Shown: positions 13,401 through 23,419 of the stretch, piece after piece
How the letters are laid out: the number at the start of each line of letters is the position of its first letter
Numbering within the stretch: position 1 is the stretch's first letter
Assembly: GCA_900660155.1 (NCBI GenBank)
Contig: CABFPE010000159.1
Span: forward strand, 1,184,835-1,248,834
Length of the DNA: 64,000 nucleotides
From: Hofstenia miamia
Lineage: Eukaryota; Xenacoelomorpha; Acoela; Hofsteniidae
Reading direction: 5' to 3'
Translations under genes and position numbers: made by a program
The notes under the pieces: model-generated
Told to the model about the DNA's origin: nothing
The model's input: only the letters and a program-made list of their open reading frames with translations
Databases searched by the model: none

Positions 13401-16400
13401 TATACACTGATTTCTTATATCATACGTTTTTTTATTCACATCTTAAATTATGTGAGATACTAGAGGGGCTGGTCAAGCAGTAACCGAATTTCATTTTCAC
13501 TGGGAAAATGGATGCTACTCATTCAATAATGAATTATTTTTTGTTGAAGTGCGCCATATGTGACTCCTTTGTAGTTTCATCAATGAGACCGAATTTGTTT
13601 TTGATAAATTCATTTTTCTTTGATCTATCAACACAAAACTACTCGGTAACGGAATTTCAAAAAATTAACATCACTTTTGCAAGTATGTACCCTTTACATC
13701 GTAACATGCTCTTCATTTATAAAAATTCGTATACGATAAATGCCATGTAACTTTATGGTCAATACACTATCTTATCTCCAAATATTGACATAGTTGAAAC
13801 ATAAATTCCATTAAAAATAAAGAAACTAATTGGTTCTACATGGTAACGCAATTTCACAGTATATGAAAAAGAACAGCATATTTTCAGTCTTAATTTTTCA
13901 CTTAAATTAATATGTAAGCATGCTGTTACCAAAACCTATAAAACAACATTTAAAAAAACGGGTCAAGGGGATATTAACTTTAAGATTTTACTGGGTAGCG
14001 TGAATTTACTCCCAGTTGCAACTCTGTGGTACCTTAATTTACAAGGACTAGAAACGTGCTAGTACTTCAAAGCATTAGATATGTTGTCAAATCAATTGTT
14101 GTGATTAGAATAAACTGAATTTGACATTTTAATAAACCTCTCTATGATGCTCAAATTTGAAGATTGTAGAGATAAGTGTCTAGTGAACGATATTTTACAA
14201 CCTCCAAATTTATATTTTTAAGGTATAATTATAGTAGTTTTTGTATTTTCTAGGTAAAAGATTGGATTAGTCAAATGAAAACTGGAAGTCCAGATTTTAC
14301 ACAATTTTGTACTTCTTGTGAAACTGTACCTGATATAGTGGCGAAAGTAAATGGCTATATTGTAGGATGGGATGAATCTGTACGTATATTGTATATTAAA
14401 TGATAAATTTCCAGTGTAAAGTTCAGCTATACATTATAATCTATTCACAATCTTTCAAAATTATGTGAAATTTCAAAATGAAAAAATAACATTATAAAGT
14501 TCTACATGGTGCATTTATTTTTTGTGAAAATTACATGCGTTATTTCCCACTTATCCATGTAAATAATTATATTTCAGAAATGTATAAATGTACTATGGAA
14601 CGCATGCCTCAGTTGGCGATTATAAATCTTAGACATTTTCAAATTATATACGAAACGCCTTGCACAAAAATGTGAAATGCTTTTCAAACACGCGAATAAA
14701 ACAATATGTTCAAAAGGTAAGTCACTTAATTTGTTCATTATGACTGTATAAACGAGATTTCTCATATGCTTAATGTAATATGCTAGACATCAATCGTAGT
14801 ATGTAAGCGAGGTAATCAATTTTGACGTTCGGCAGCCGCTGGTCACCTAGTTTTGCTTTTTTTAGTGACTTAATAAACTGCCCTTGGAATAATTGACCAA
14901 TGACAAATTGTTCTTAAAATAGGAATAGTGATTGCTGCAAAAATTTACTGTATTAATATAATTCTTAAATATTTTTTCAAAAACATTAAGCTTCAAACAA
15001 ACTGATTTCATTGCTTGGAATTAAGAGTCCACCAATAGCAGTTTATGTTACACGCATAGATAACTAAATATTTAGTTTCTAAAGTTAGACAGTTTGTTTT
15101 AATTGCTAACCACTTCGTAGATGTGGAAGTTTCAATTTACTTGAAGGACAACACTCAACAACATGTTTATATTTTTTTCAAAAATTTCACTATTGCGACT
15201 AAGTTCATAAAAAAGTGTGTTTTTGAAAGTTTCTGAATAATTTTCTTACAAAATTATTTTTAATAGTTAGAGAGTGCATACACATACATTATTGATTATT
15301 ATATATATATATATATATATATATAGATTTTCAGCAGCTAGAATGTTTTAGCAAATTTCTGAATAAATTTGTTTTTTATTAATATGAAAATATTAAGCAA
15401 ATCTATTAATATATCATACAAAAAATTATTATACAAAACACATAAACCTAAATTTACAAAATTTTTACAAAAATCACTATCTTACTAGATATTAAGCAAA
15501 TTTGAAATGCCTTTTATAGTATTAATTTAAATAATTTACAGGTTTCTATTTCTATTAATATTGTCACATGTATTTTTGTCCAGCTTTTCTTCTTTTTCTA
15601 ATAACGCGCAATAACCGTAGAGGGTTGTTAACTTGCACTATACATCTGCAAAAATCAAATTAATATCATTTTAGCGTAGTGAATTGAATTAAACCCATTT
15701 TCAAAACGTTTCATATCTGTTTAGGAACCATTGGTGATATATCAAAGAAAATTAGAATTAGCCGTTGATAATTCTATTCCTCAACTTACCACAATGCAGG
15801 TAATTCCTGAACAATCAAATAAAGACTAACAATGTCATTTCAGAATTCACTTCGAACAAAGAAAACCGAGTTGGACGACAAGCTTTCAGCCTTAGAGGTA
15901 TAAATCAAATCCCATTTATGTTTATTTGTTGATTAGATTATCACTCGTTTGTAAAACTTATTTGTACTATATTCTTACTGCTTTTATTAAATGATGTCAT
16001 AATCATATAAAGTACATGATAATGAGAATTTTCAGTTATCTGTAGTTACTGTGAGTTTCTAGAAAGCGAATTCGTTTTTGTGATCAGCTCTCAAACTGAA
16101 ACTAAACTTTTCCATAATAAATTTATCAAAGGATTGCAAATTTCTAAGTATTAGATGTAAATCTCATTTTAGGAATTATTGTTCTTATTGTGCATTGGGT
16201 CCACAGTTATGAATACAAATGGTATATCTCCCAAACTTAGCCATGTTACACTTGATAAACATTCATTTCAACATACATGTTCATGTAAACAATTATCAAT
16301 AATTATTAAGAAGTCTAAAGTAATTACTTATATTTTAGACAAATATTCAAAATCAATTCTTACCTGCAATCAACGAAACTCACGAGTGGATTAGTGAAAA

Positions 16401-19400
16401 CGCTAGTGGAATACTTTCAGAAGTAAAATCATTACTTATCTTAAAAAATTATTTAAATTTTAGAACCTAAACAAATTGTCATCACAAATTAAAGGCTACA
16501 TGAGAAACTATATCGACTGGGTTAAGGAGATGGTAGGTTAACTAATTTTACTGCTCTAAGATATGAAAAAAAATTAAATGAGTAAATTTATATGCTGTTA
16601 AGTGTAAGAAGACATACAGTATAATTTTATTGGGCGACTTTTATTTGTAGCGTTTGATTTTATTTGGTATTCGTTATTTTTTAATAGCAAGTTGATCATG
16701 TTGATTTACGGTGTATAATGCTACGGTAAAGCAGGCTTTAAGATAAGATAAGATAAGATAAGACAATCTTTATTAAGAGAAGGTAAAGCAATTAATACAA
16801 ACTGATGGCTTCTCAAAATAGCGTCATTAAAAAAAATAAAACAAAATCATACTATTTACAAACCTATACATTGCTAAGAAGGCTAAGAATAAGTCTACAT
16901 TCTAGTAATTGTGTAATTGCTATTATAGAATTTGTACCCTGTCCAAGATCTTCCTGAGATGAATTTTTGCTTAAGAATAAATCTTTTCACACTATTTCGG
17001 AATTCTTTCAGTTTTGTAATATGCTTAATTTCGTTAGGTAGATTATTCCATTGCCTTGTGGCTACGTTTAAAAATGAATTTTCTTTGACTTTACGTCTGA
17101 ACCTAGTGACAACATATTTCTTAGACCGTCTATTGAAAGTTTTCTTGAATTCAGGGAGATTTATCTTATCATAAGGCGGAATTTCGTTAGCAGCTTTGAA
17201 AAATAATGTAGCAATATTGATTTGTATTAATTGTTGAGGAGAAGGACACGTTTCCAAAATATAATTTTTGGTGTTACTAGAATTTCTTTTGCAAACATTT
17301 AAAGCCCATTTATATTGCAGCTGAAGTTTATTTATCAATGATGTGCTCAAATTTGAAAATAGTACACTCCCGTAATTTAGGTGGCTCATAACAAATGCGT
17401 GGAATAGCTGAATTATTGCATGAGGAGGTAATAGGTCAGCAACCTGAGAAATAGTTCTTATGCCAGCAGCAATTTTTTTCAAAGCAGCAATTTTTTTCAA
17501 AGCAGCAATTTTTTTCCCAGCAGCAAATAATATCAAAATTTACTTTCAGATGTCAAATAATAGATAATTTAAACTCTTCAACCCTCTTAAGCAGAATATT
17601 AAAACGTATTTGTTATTTGAACATTAATTCTAACGTAAATCATAATGTCTATTAATGTATTAGCTAATAAATTAACTTGGTTAAAACCATTGTATAGTTC
17701 TTAAAAAATATTTATTATATTATATCAAGAAAAAACCAAATGATAAAACATTAAAAGCGTAAAATCTGTATCTCCTAGAAGATTTAATTATTAAGTATTT
17801 TGTGTTTGCAAAAGTGAATTATTCTTAAAATCAATAGGAAATTTCCTTTTTTTAAATATTGTGTTTAATTTACTGTACATAAAAGTATTGATGAACACAT
17901 TTTTTAATAAGAAAAAATTCAAAATTGATTTGTTTTTACAAAATTGAAAAGTAGCAGTTTATAGTCAACTTTTCTAAAATGAGGTCTTTATAGATTCCTT
18001 ATATGTCTTTGAATTTTGAAAACTTTTTGATTTTAGCTTTCGTCGAACATTGCCGAATGTACACAAATCGCCATACTTTATGACATAATTTGGGAAAGTG
18101 GTTGTAGTAAAATTTGCAATTCAGTGGTAAGTTTTGAATTTTTCACTATTTTAATAGCAAGCAATTAGTATTTTTCTGGTACTGAGTCATCCATGAAAAT
18201 AAAAATGTCTGTTTAGGCAAGTATTTCTTTGCTAAGTTGGTCCATATTTTGCTCATATTTTACTATGATTGTTGCTCTATTTATTTTGGCAAGAGGATTG
18301 TACCGAGACAAGAAGGCACCTCCAAGGTATATCCTTTTTATAGTTTATTGTGAATTAACCACAAATATTTTGTTAACACACATCTATATATTCTTGATAC
18401 ATTTTAATTTTATGTAAGCCTAAATTTTAAAAAATTGTAGAATTTTAAGATTTATCATTTTTCACATGAGGGCAATGTAAAAATTAATTCTTCTGAATTT
18501 TTGGACATCCTAATGTGTTGTTTTTTGGGTGTTTACTTTTTCGTATTTATATTTTGAACTGAATTATGCTAATTATTGAACAGGGTAGACAAATAATTAA
18601 CTGTAAATTCATTGAAAAATACATAGTGTAAATATTAAAAATTGAAAAAAATGGCTGTGAAAAAACCATGGATAATGTTTTCCGCCCGCGCCCAGCCGTG
18701 GACAGTGACATTGAAACCGCTTTCAATCGTGGCCTATATTCACTGCCAAAAGTGGCCAGGCAAGGTTGACCGCTGCACCCCCAAATCGCTGGTATTTATT
18801 AATGTTAAAACTAAAAAGAAGCAAAAAATTCTTACTTAAGCATTTACTAAAGAGCAAGCAGAAGTACACAATTGCACTTCTAGTATATATTCATACTAAA
18901 TTTAAATATGAAAATATTTGTTTTTCAGCACGCTTTCGTTCATGTTCAAAATAAGAAAATATGCTTATATATGATTCGTTTATCGGTACAAATACGATAA
19001 AGCGAAACTGATTAATCGAGGTGATTAATAAAGTTGAAGGTCCAAGCCTTAAGTTCGAATTGCTTGGGAATTTGCGCCTGAATTATTTGTAGGCATTCTT
19101 TGAACTGTATTTAGTTTTTAAAAGTTTATATCAACAGAAATATTTTTTAACTGTTTCAAATATAACTTGTTATTAAGGTTCAAAACACTATATTACCGGA
19201 GTCAAGTATAAAGGAAGAAATAATTCTAAAAATATTCAATGCTATTACAATTCCAGAAAAGCAATAATTTTAAATTTATTAAATTTGCTTTTTTAATTCA
19301 TAAACGAATACTATTTTTTCAGAAAAATCAAAGAAAAATCAACAAGGGGATCAGTGCACCCTATCAAGTCAAAGAAGTAAGTTCATTTCTATTATTACAA

Positions 19401-22400
19401 TTTTAATTTAATTTCCTAGGAAAAATGGATTTAGTTCTGCTCGGTATGTAAAACAATGCATGATCTCTATTGTGTTATGAACTGCAGTACCTTGAGTGCA
19501 GTAACTCTATGTCTACTTGATTGAAAAATATGTAAAAAAAGTTTTAACTAAAATTCTACTGTATAAAACACCAATTACAGGATGCAATAAAAACTTAGTA
19601 CCAATAAAGTGCACAATTAAATCTAGACTAAACTTAAATAAGCGCAATCGCAACGTATTCAAAAAATTAATGAAACATGCATCTAAGTTTAGACCCTGGT
19701 GTACATAGTGTCAGTTTTTAAGCTTTCTAATTTCAAGGTGGTACAAATTACTTTTGTACCTAATTTGTATTGCATCCCTTAAACGAAGGTATAAAATTTT
19801 GCAACTTACTGAAATTTTCAATTTTTTCATTTTTTATTAGTTCTTGAGCGTCCTTCATGATTACAGTTTGCAGTGATTTGTAAGATATATTTATTTCTCT
19901 CTTAGAGCTGAATACCTTGATATTCAGAATATGTTAGGAATCTTGCTGGTTAAGAAACACAGAGCAATCATTCTTTGTCTCTCACTGAATAGTTTTTTGA
20001 TAAAATTGCTGCTCTAAAATTCCTTAATTACTTTATATGATCAATATACAAACCTTGACCACATTACACTCGCGGTTGTATATTAAATAACTTGTATATT
20101 ATTGCACTAGAGATATTCTCGATTTCTTCAGAAGCATTGCTGATTTCAATATCTTTTGAAGGTCTTCACTTGATGTCAATGTCCTTCCTTTAGTTCTAAT
20201 ATGCCATTTAATAATACATAACATTATATGGGATCTTGGATTTCAATATCTAATATAAAGTTATTAAATAGGAATTAATACTTCAAACAGAATTTGCGAA
20301 CATAGAGTACTTAACAAGGTTTTATAATTATGGTTTCATCCTTTATAACCATCAATCATTCAGCTATAAATTTTAATTATCAGTTGGCAAATATAAGGCT
20401 ATCATTTTTGGAATCAAGATATTAACTAATAACTGCATTTCAATTCTTATTAAGTGGACAATAATATATTTTATTTTATCAAATTAGTTTTTACAGGGCT
20501 GCCAATAACTGCAAAAACTGAATTTTAAATGCATTAGAAATTTTTTTCTGCATGATTTTTCACGAATTACATGTATATACACAAATTTTACGTAAAATGC
20601 TATTTTCTTCAGGTGCATTTCTTCGGTGCAAAAACAACCTTTTTAGTTATGAATTTTGACTAACCTAAACAATATAAAAAAGTGATTTGAAAATATGAAG
20701 TTTTGAGTTTTTGTGCAATTTTTAAGAGCTCATTTTTTAAAAATATTTATATTGAAGCTCTTTTCAAATACTCTTTGAAATAGGATTTTGTGTTTCAAAC
20801 TTTGATGATTAAACAAGGTGTAATTTGTGTTCAATTGGGCTTCCAAAAATATTTACCAGGCATCCAGCAGTAACCATATTAATTCAATGTAATTGATATG
20901 AATCGAAATATTTTTATATAATTATTTGTTATTACAAAACGTATTGTTTATAGCAAAATTACTGATATTTCACTTTTAAATTTAGCATAAACTTATTTTG
21001 ATCAAAAAACCTATACAAAAGCATATATACTGGCCATTAAAGTTGTTGTTAACTAACGTGATTACTATAAATAATGTATGATTTCTAAGTTAATTTGTAA
21101 ACTTTGAAATATCTCATTTTTCAATATATCAGAATATTTCACTGCTAGATGTAGTATTAACTAGTTTCAAAAACCAATTCGGAAATGTTTATTCTGAATG
21201 TCAGTTTAAGTTGTTGTACTTATAAATTTTTATACGAGTCTGTTCTCAATGAAAACATTTAGAGTAAGTCCAGATCAAACCATAGCATCAGACACTACAG
21301 AGGATACAGTTGTAAGTCAACACCGAAGTAAAGGAAAGAAAAGAATTCCATCAGCATCTACTGCTAGTGAGAGTTCTGTTCCAGAAGCTGAGAGAACTAA
21401 CTCTTATGAAGATCATTGGCACTCTACACCCAGGCCAGATGATACAAGCAAAAAGAAGAAAAAACACAAGGAGAAGTCTAGCGAGCAAAAGCTTAAGGAA
21501 TCCCGGTCACCTTCTAATTCTTCAGTCCAAAGACAAAATTCTAAGGAAAGCTTGAATATGGAAGAAAAATCACTACTGATAGAAATGAAATCTGAAAAGA
21601 ACAAGAAAAGACACTCGAATACATCAGACGAGGTGACTCATGGCCTAGAACGTAAGAAATCAAGAGATTCCAGTTTTGGAATAAGCGAAGAAGATTCCCC
21701 AAGATATGATCCAAGCAATCGCAAGAAGACTGGTTATCATCGAAGTAGACCTGGTAGGGATCTTTTAGTTTTTCTGATTAGCTAATCTAGCTTAATCAAT
21801 GAAATAATTAACTAAAGCGCATTGAAAATCTTAAATGTTCCAATTTTTTTTAAAAACCTAGCAAAATTATAATATTTTTTATGTTCAACTAACTGTTCAA
21901 AATTAAATTTTATTTTTTGTTTTAAGCAATTTTTAGAATAGCAATAAGATTATACAATTCTCTTTTACTTAAGTTTTTTAAAGCTTCATGTAATAAAGCT
22001 TAATAAAGTTTATTTACATGATGTTAATCATTTTTGTGGGTGTGATTACATAACCTTGTTTAGGAGAAAATGAAAAAAGAAAATTGCCCAGACAAATCTG
22101 CGAATTAAATTCTACATGTTCAGAAAGCATGAATTCTAGAGATGATATTTCACTGGTTTCTCCACCAATGGGAACTTTACTTACATTTACAAGTGGTACT
22201 ACAGCAGAAACTCGCAGACGAATGAAGCTGTTACCACCCTTACCACCTTTGATTGGTGTGAAACGCCAGGAATCTAGACTTTTTGTAAGTGAAAATAACG
22301 AAGCAGATACAAGCATTCTGCGAAGGCCTCCATTTGGTAGAACACATACATTTCGTCTAAGTCAGAAAAATCTAGAACATTCTTCAGAAAATCATCGCAA

Positions 22401-22440
22401 ATTTGGTGAAAATCCAGGATTTTTGGATGACTCTCTCTGA
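6025..22440 (+). CDS. Prominin-like pentaspan membrane protein, 5'-partial
   Basis: Exons read by eye with matching splice phases: 6025-6215, 6262-6330, 9417-9579, 9747-9896, 11788-11905, 12431-12534, 12577-12667, 12713-12865, 14254-14379, 15725-15799, 15844-15897, 16339-16422, 16464-16532, 18037-18126, 18217-18326, 19323-19376, 21263-21753, 22064-22440. Order of parts fits prominin (CD133): first extracellular loop with the paired Cys region (GCDYSDPTC), TM3 (9.75 kb), TM4 (11.8 kb), then LDDPYRF and a Cys motif (SCRRGEKFYN) like the human LDTPYLL...DCKKNRGTYG region, a long second loop with N-glycosylation sequons, YIDWVKEM (human YLQWIEF), a Cys-rich pre-TM5 stretch and TM5 (WSIFCSYFTMIVALFILARG). 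Known prominins organise cholesterol-rich membrane protrusions and cilia-like structures. About 855 residues are visible. The signal peptide, TM1 and TM2 are not seen and may lie in the N gap. Phases join except between 6330 and 9417, where a small exon is probably missed. Family call fairly sure; single exons less so. Confidence 0.8.
6331..9416 (+). other. Intron or missed exon region of the prominin-like gene
   Basis: AT-rich, with a TA repeat at 7414-7444. The exons on either side do not join in phase (0 then 1), so a small exon of phase 0 to 1 is expected here; I could not place it. Nothing else seen. Confidence 0.5.
10043..11400 (+). mobile_element. LINE reverse transcriptase fragment in a prominin-like intron
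   Basis: The open frame 10364-11161 (265 codons) covers RT motifs in order: RDLNKAFNSMNFDVLIEKL, GVLQGVVLGPILFILYVND, IYADDIFI (catalytic YADD), KLKINSDKTQFIIF, then a thumb-like tail. The frame is open but truncated at both ends. AATAAA at about 11,380 and TAAATTTATTTTAACTC lie at the 3' end; a near-identical TAAATTTGTTTTAACTC sits at 10,023, either as a target duplication or another 3' tail. It lies in the 9897-11787 intron in the gene's sense direction. Confidence 0.75.
13462..13830 (+). repeat. Interspersed repeat, copy 2
   Basis: GGGGCTGGTCAAGCAGTAAC, same unit as at 4.4 kb, lying in the 12866-14253 intron of the prominin-like gene. It contains an 80-codon frame that is broken in the other copy, so it is not taken as coding. 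Confidence 0.75.
16739..17540 (-). mobile_element. LINE 3' fragment in a prominin-like intron, TTATC-tail family
   Basis: The minus-strand frame 17536-16895 encodes the LINE RT C-terminus (HAFVMSHLNYGSVLFSN, RFRRKVKENSFLNVATRQWN, ILKQKFISGRSWTGYKFYN). The 3' end is AATAAAGATTG followed by repeated TCTTA (16,739-16,765 on the plus strand as AAGATAAGATAAG), a short-repeat tail typical of CR1/L2-type elements. The 5' end is truncated near 17,540 at an 18-bp tandem repeat. Opposite in direction to the host gene. Confidence 0.85.
17463..17520 (-). repeat. 18-bp tandem repeat, about three copies
   Basis: AGCAGCAATTTTTTTCAA is repeated three times with the last copy altered, encoding KKIAALKKIAALKKIAA at the truncated 5' edge of the LINE fragment. 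Confidence 0.85.
19377..21262 (+). other. Long intron without features
   Basis: AT-rich sequence between the exons for the juxtamembrane segment and the charged tail. No ORF, repeat or RNA gene I can support. Confidence 0.5.
21263..22440 (+). CDS. Two last exons of the prominin-like gene: long charged C-terminal tail
   Basis: Exon 21263-21753 joins the small exon 19323-19376 in phase (AA|A), and exon 22064-22440 joins in phase (G|GA), ending in TGA at 22438-22440. With the few residues after TM5 they encode a cytoplasmic tail of roughly 310 residues, rich in Lys, Ser, Glu and Arg (KKKKKHKEK, SPSNSSVQRQNSKESLN), with SP and RxxS sites and no recognisable fold. The proline-rich LLPPLPPLIG in the last exon could be an SH3 or WW ligand. 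Vertebrate prominin tails are about 50 residues, so this is unusual. The alternative is that these exons belong to a separate downstream gene; phase agreement at two joints and lack of an upstream promoter or start favour one gene, but RNA evidence would settle it. Confidence 0.6.
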
Positions 22441-22489
22441 GTTGATTCTCGATTTTAAAAATGTAAAAAAATGATTGCGATGATGTAAG

Positions 22490-22495
22490 AATAAA
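22490..22495 (+). promoter_or_regulatory. Polyadenylation signal AATAAA
   Basis: A canonical AATAAA lies 50 bases after the TGA that ends the prominin-like reading frame, a normal distance for a short 3' UTR. In such AT-rich DNA the hexamer is common by chance, so its position is the only support. Confidence 0.45.
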
Positions 22496-22859
22496 TGTTT
22501 ATATAAGTGTAAGATAAACTGTTCCTCGACATTCACAAAATATTGATAAAATCATCAATATAGAGTATGTTAGCGTACAATTCCTCATCAAATAATTATT
22601 GAGATAGCAAATTGTTGAATTATTTAGCAGGTCTTTTCAACTGCACCTGAGAAAGTTCATTAAACGATTTAACCCACGCCCTGTGACTAAAAAGCACGAT
22701 TAGGGTCAAATGGACATGAAAAATGAATTTTTAACTTTGTGAATTGATGTGCCATATTTATAAAAATACCCATAATAAATACTTTTAGTTACTCTAAATT
22801 TAACTTGAGATTGTTCAACTTTATGTTAAACACCTACCAGAACATAATCCTAAAGAATA

Positions 22860-23410
22860 ATATTATCCAATCAAATCAATTGCCTTGCAAAGAACCTTTG
22901 ATGGGCCATCTTGTAGTCGTACGCCGAACTGCTGAATTTGAAAGCATTCTGTGCATAATGTCGACATCTTCATTTTGGAAGTTATACTCCAGGATTATTT
23001 CTGTCTTTTTATGAGGATCATTTGACAGTTCTGGTTGAAGGTAAACAATAATTACAGTTTTAGGCACGGTACGTGGGATACAATAGTTGCATTTGGTATA
23101 AACTCAAACAAAAGCTACATTCTTCGCGTCTGTTTTTCGTAGTGCTCCAAAGTACGTGAGATCAGGTTGATTCAATTCATCTACCAGTGCCTTTCTTGAA
23201 AAAATTTTCTGTACACCCATTGATATTGAAATTTTAATGGGTCCCACCACGTGTTTTCCCACGCCTGCATCTGATTGTACTACCAAATACTTCATATCTG
23301 ACTTTTGCACGGATAGATTGTACAATAATCGCATAGTGGCAAAATTATAAACCAATACTTCGATGGTTTGCTCTTCATGTTTAGTCGGAAGCGATAATAA
23401 ACACAGAAAA
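22860..23410 (-). pseudogene. Unidentified coding-like remnant
   Basis: One minus-strand frame stays open from about 23,410 to 22,876 except for a TGA at 23,104-23,106. It reads SLPTKHEEQTIEVLVYNF, KYLVVQSDAGVGKHVVGPI, LNQPDLTYFGALRKTD, then PKTVIIVYLQPELSND and RTTTRWPIKG. Composition is protein-like, unlike the surrounding DNA. I do not recognise the family; it could be a domesticated or dead element or an exon pair of an unseen gene. Confidence 0.3.
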
Positions 23411-23419
23411 GCTTAAGTA

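Noticed and set aside
13508-13750. 80-codon plus-strand frame
   Set aside because: It lies within an interspersed repeat whose other copy (4.4 kb) breaks the frame.
16179-16394. 71-codon plus-strand frame
   Set aside because: It overlaps the prominin-like exon 16339-16422 in a different frame and mostly reads intron.
18229-18417. Stand-alone small membrane protein
   Set aside because: It is the TM5 exon of the prominin-like gene read through its donor site at 18,326.
22014-22316. 100-codon minus-strand frame
   Set aside because: It is the antisense of the last prominin-like exon, which is supported by splice phase.
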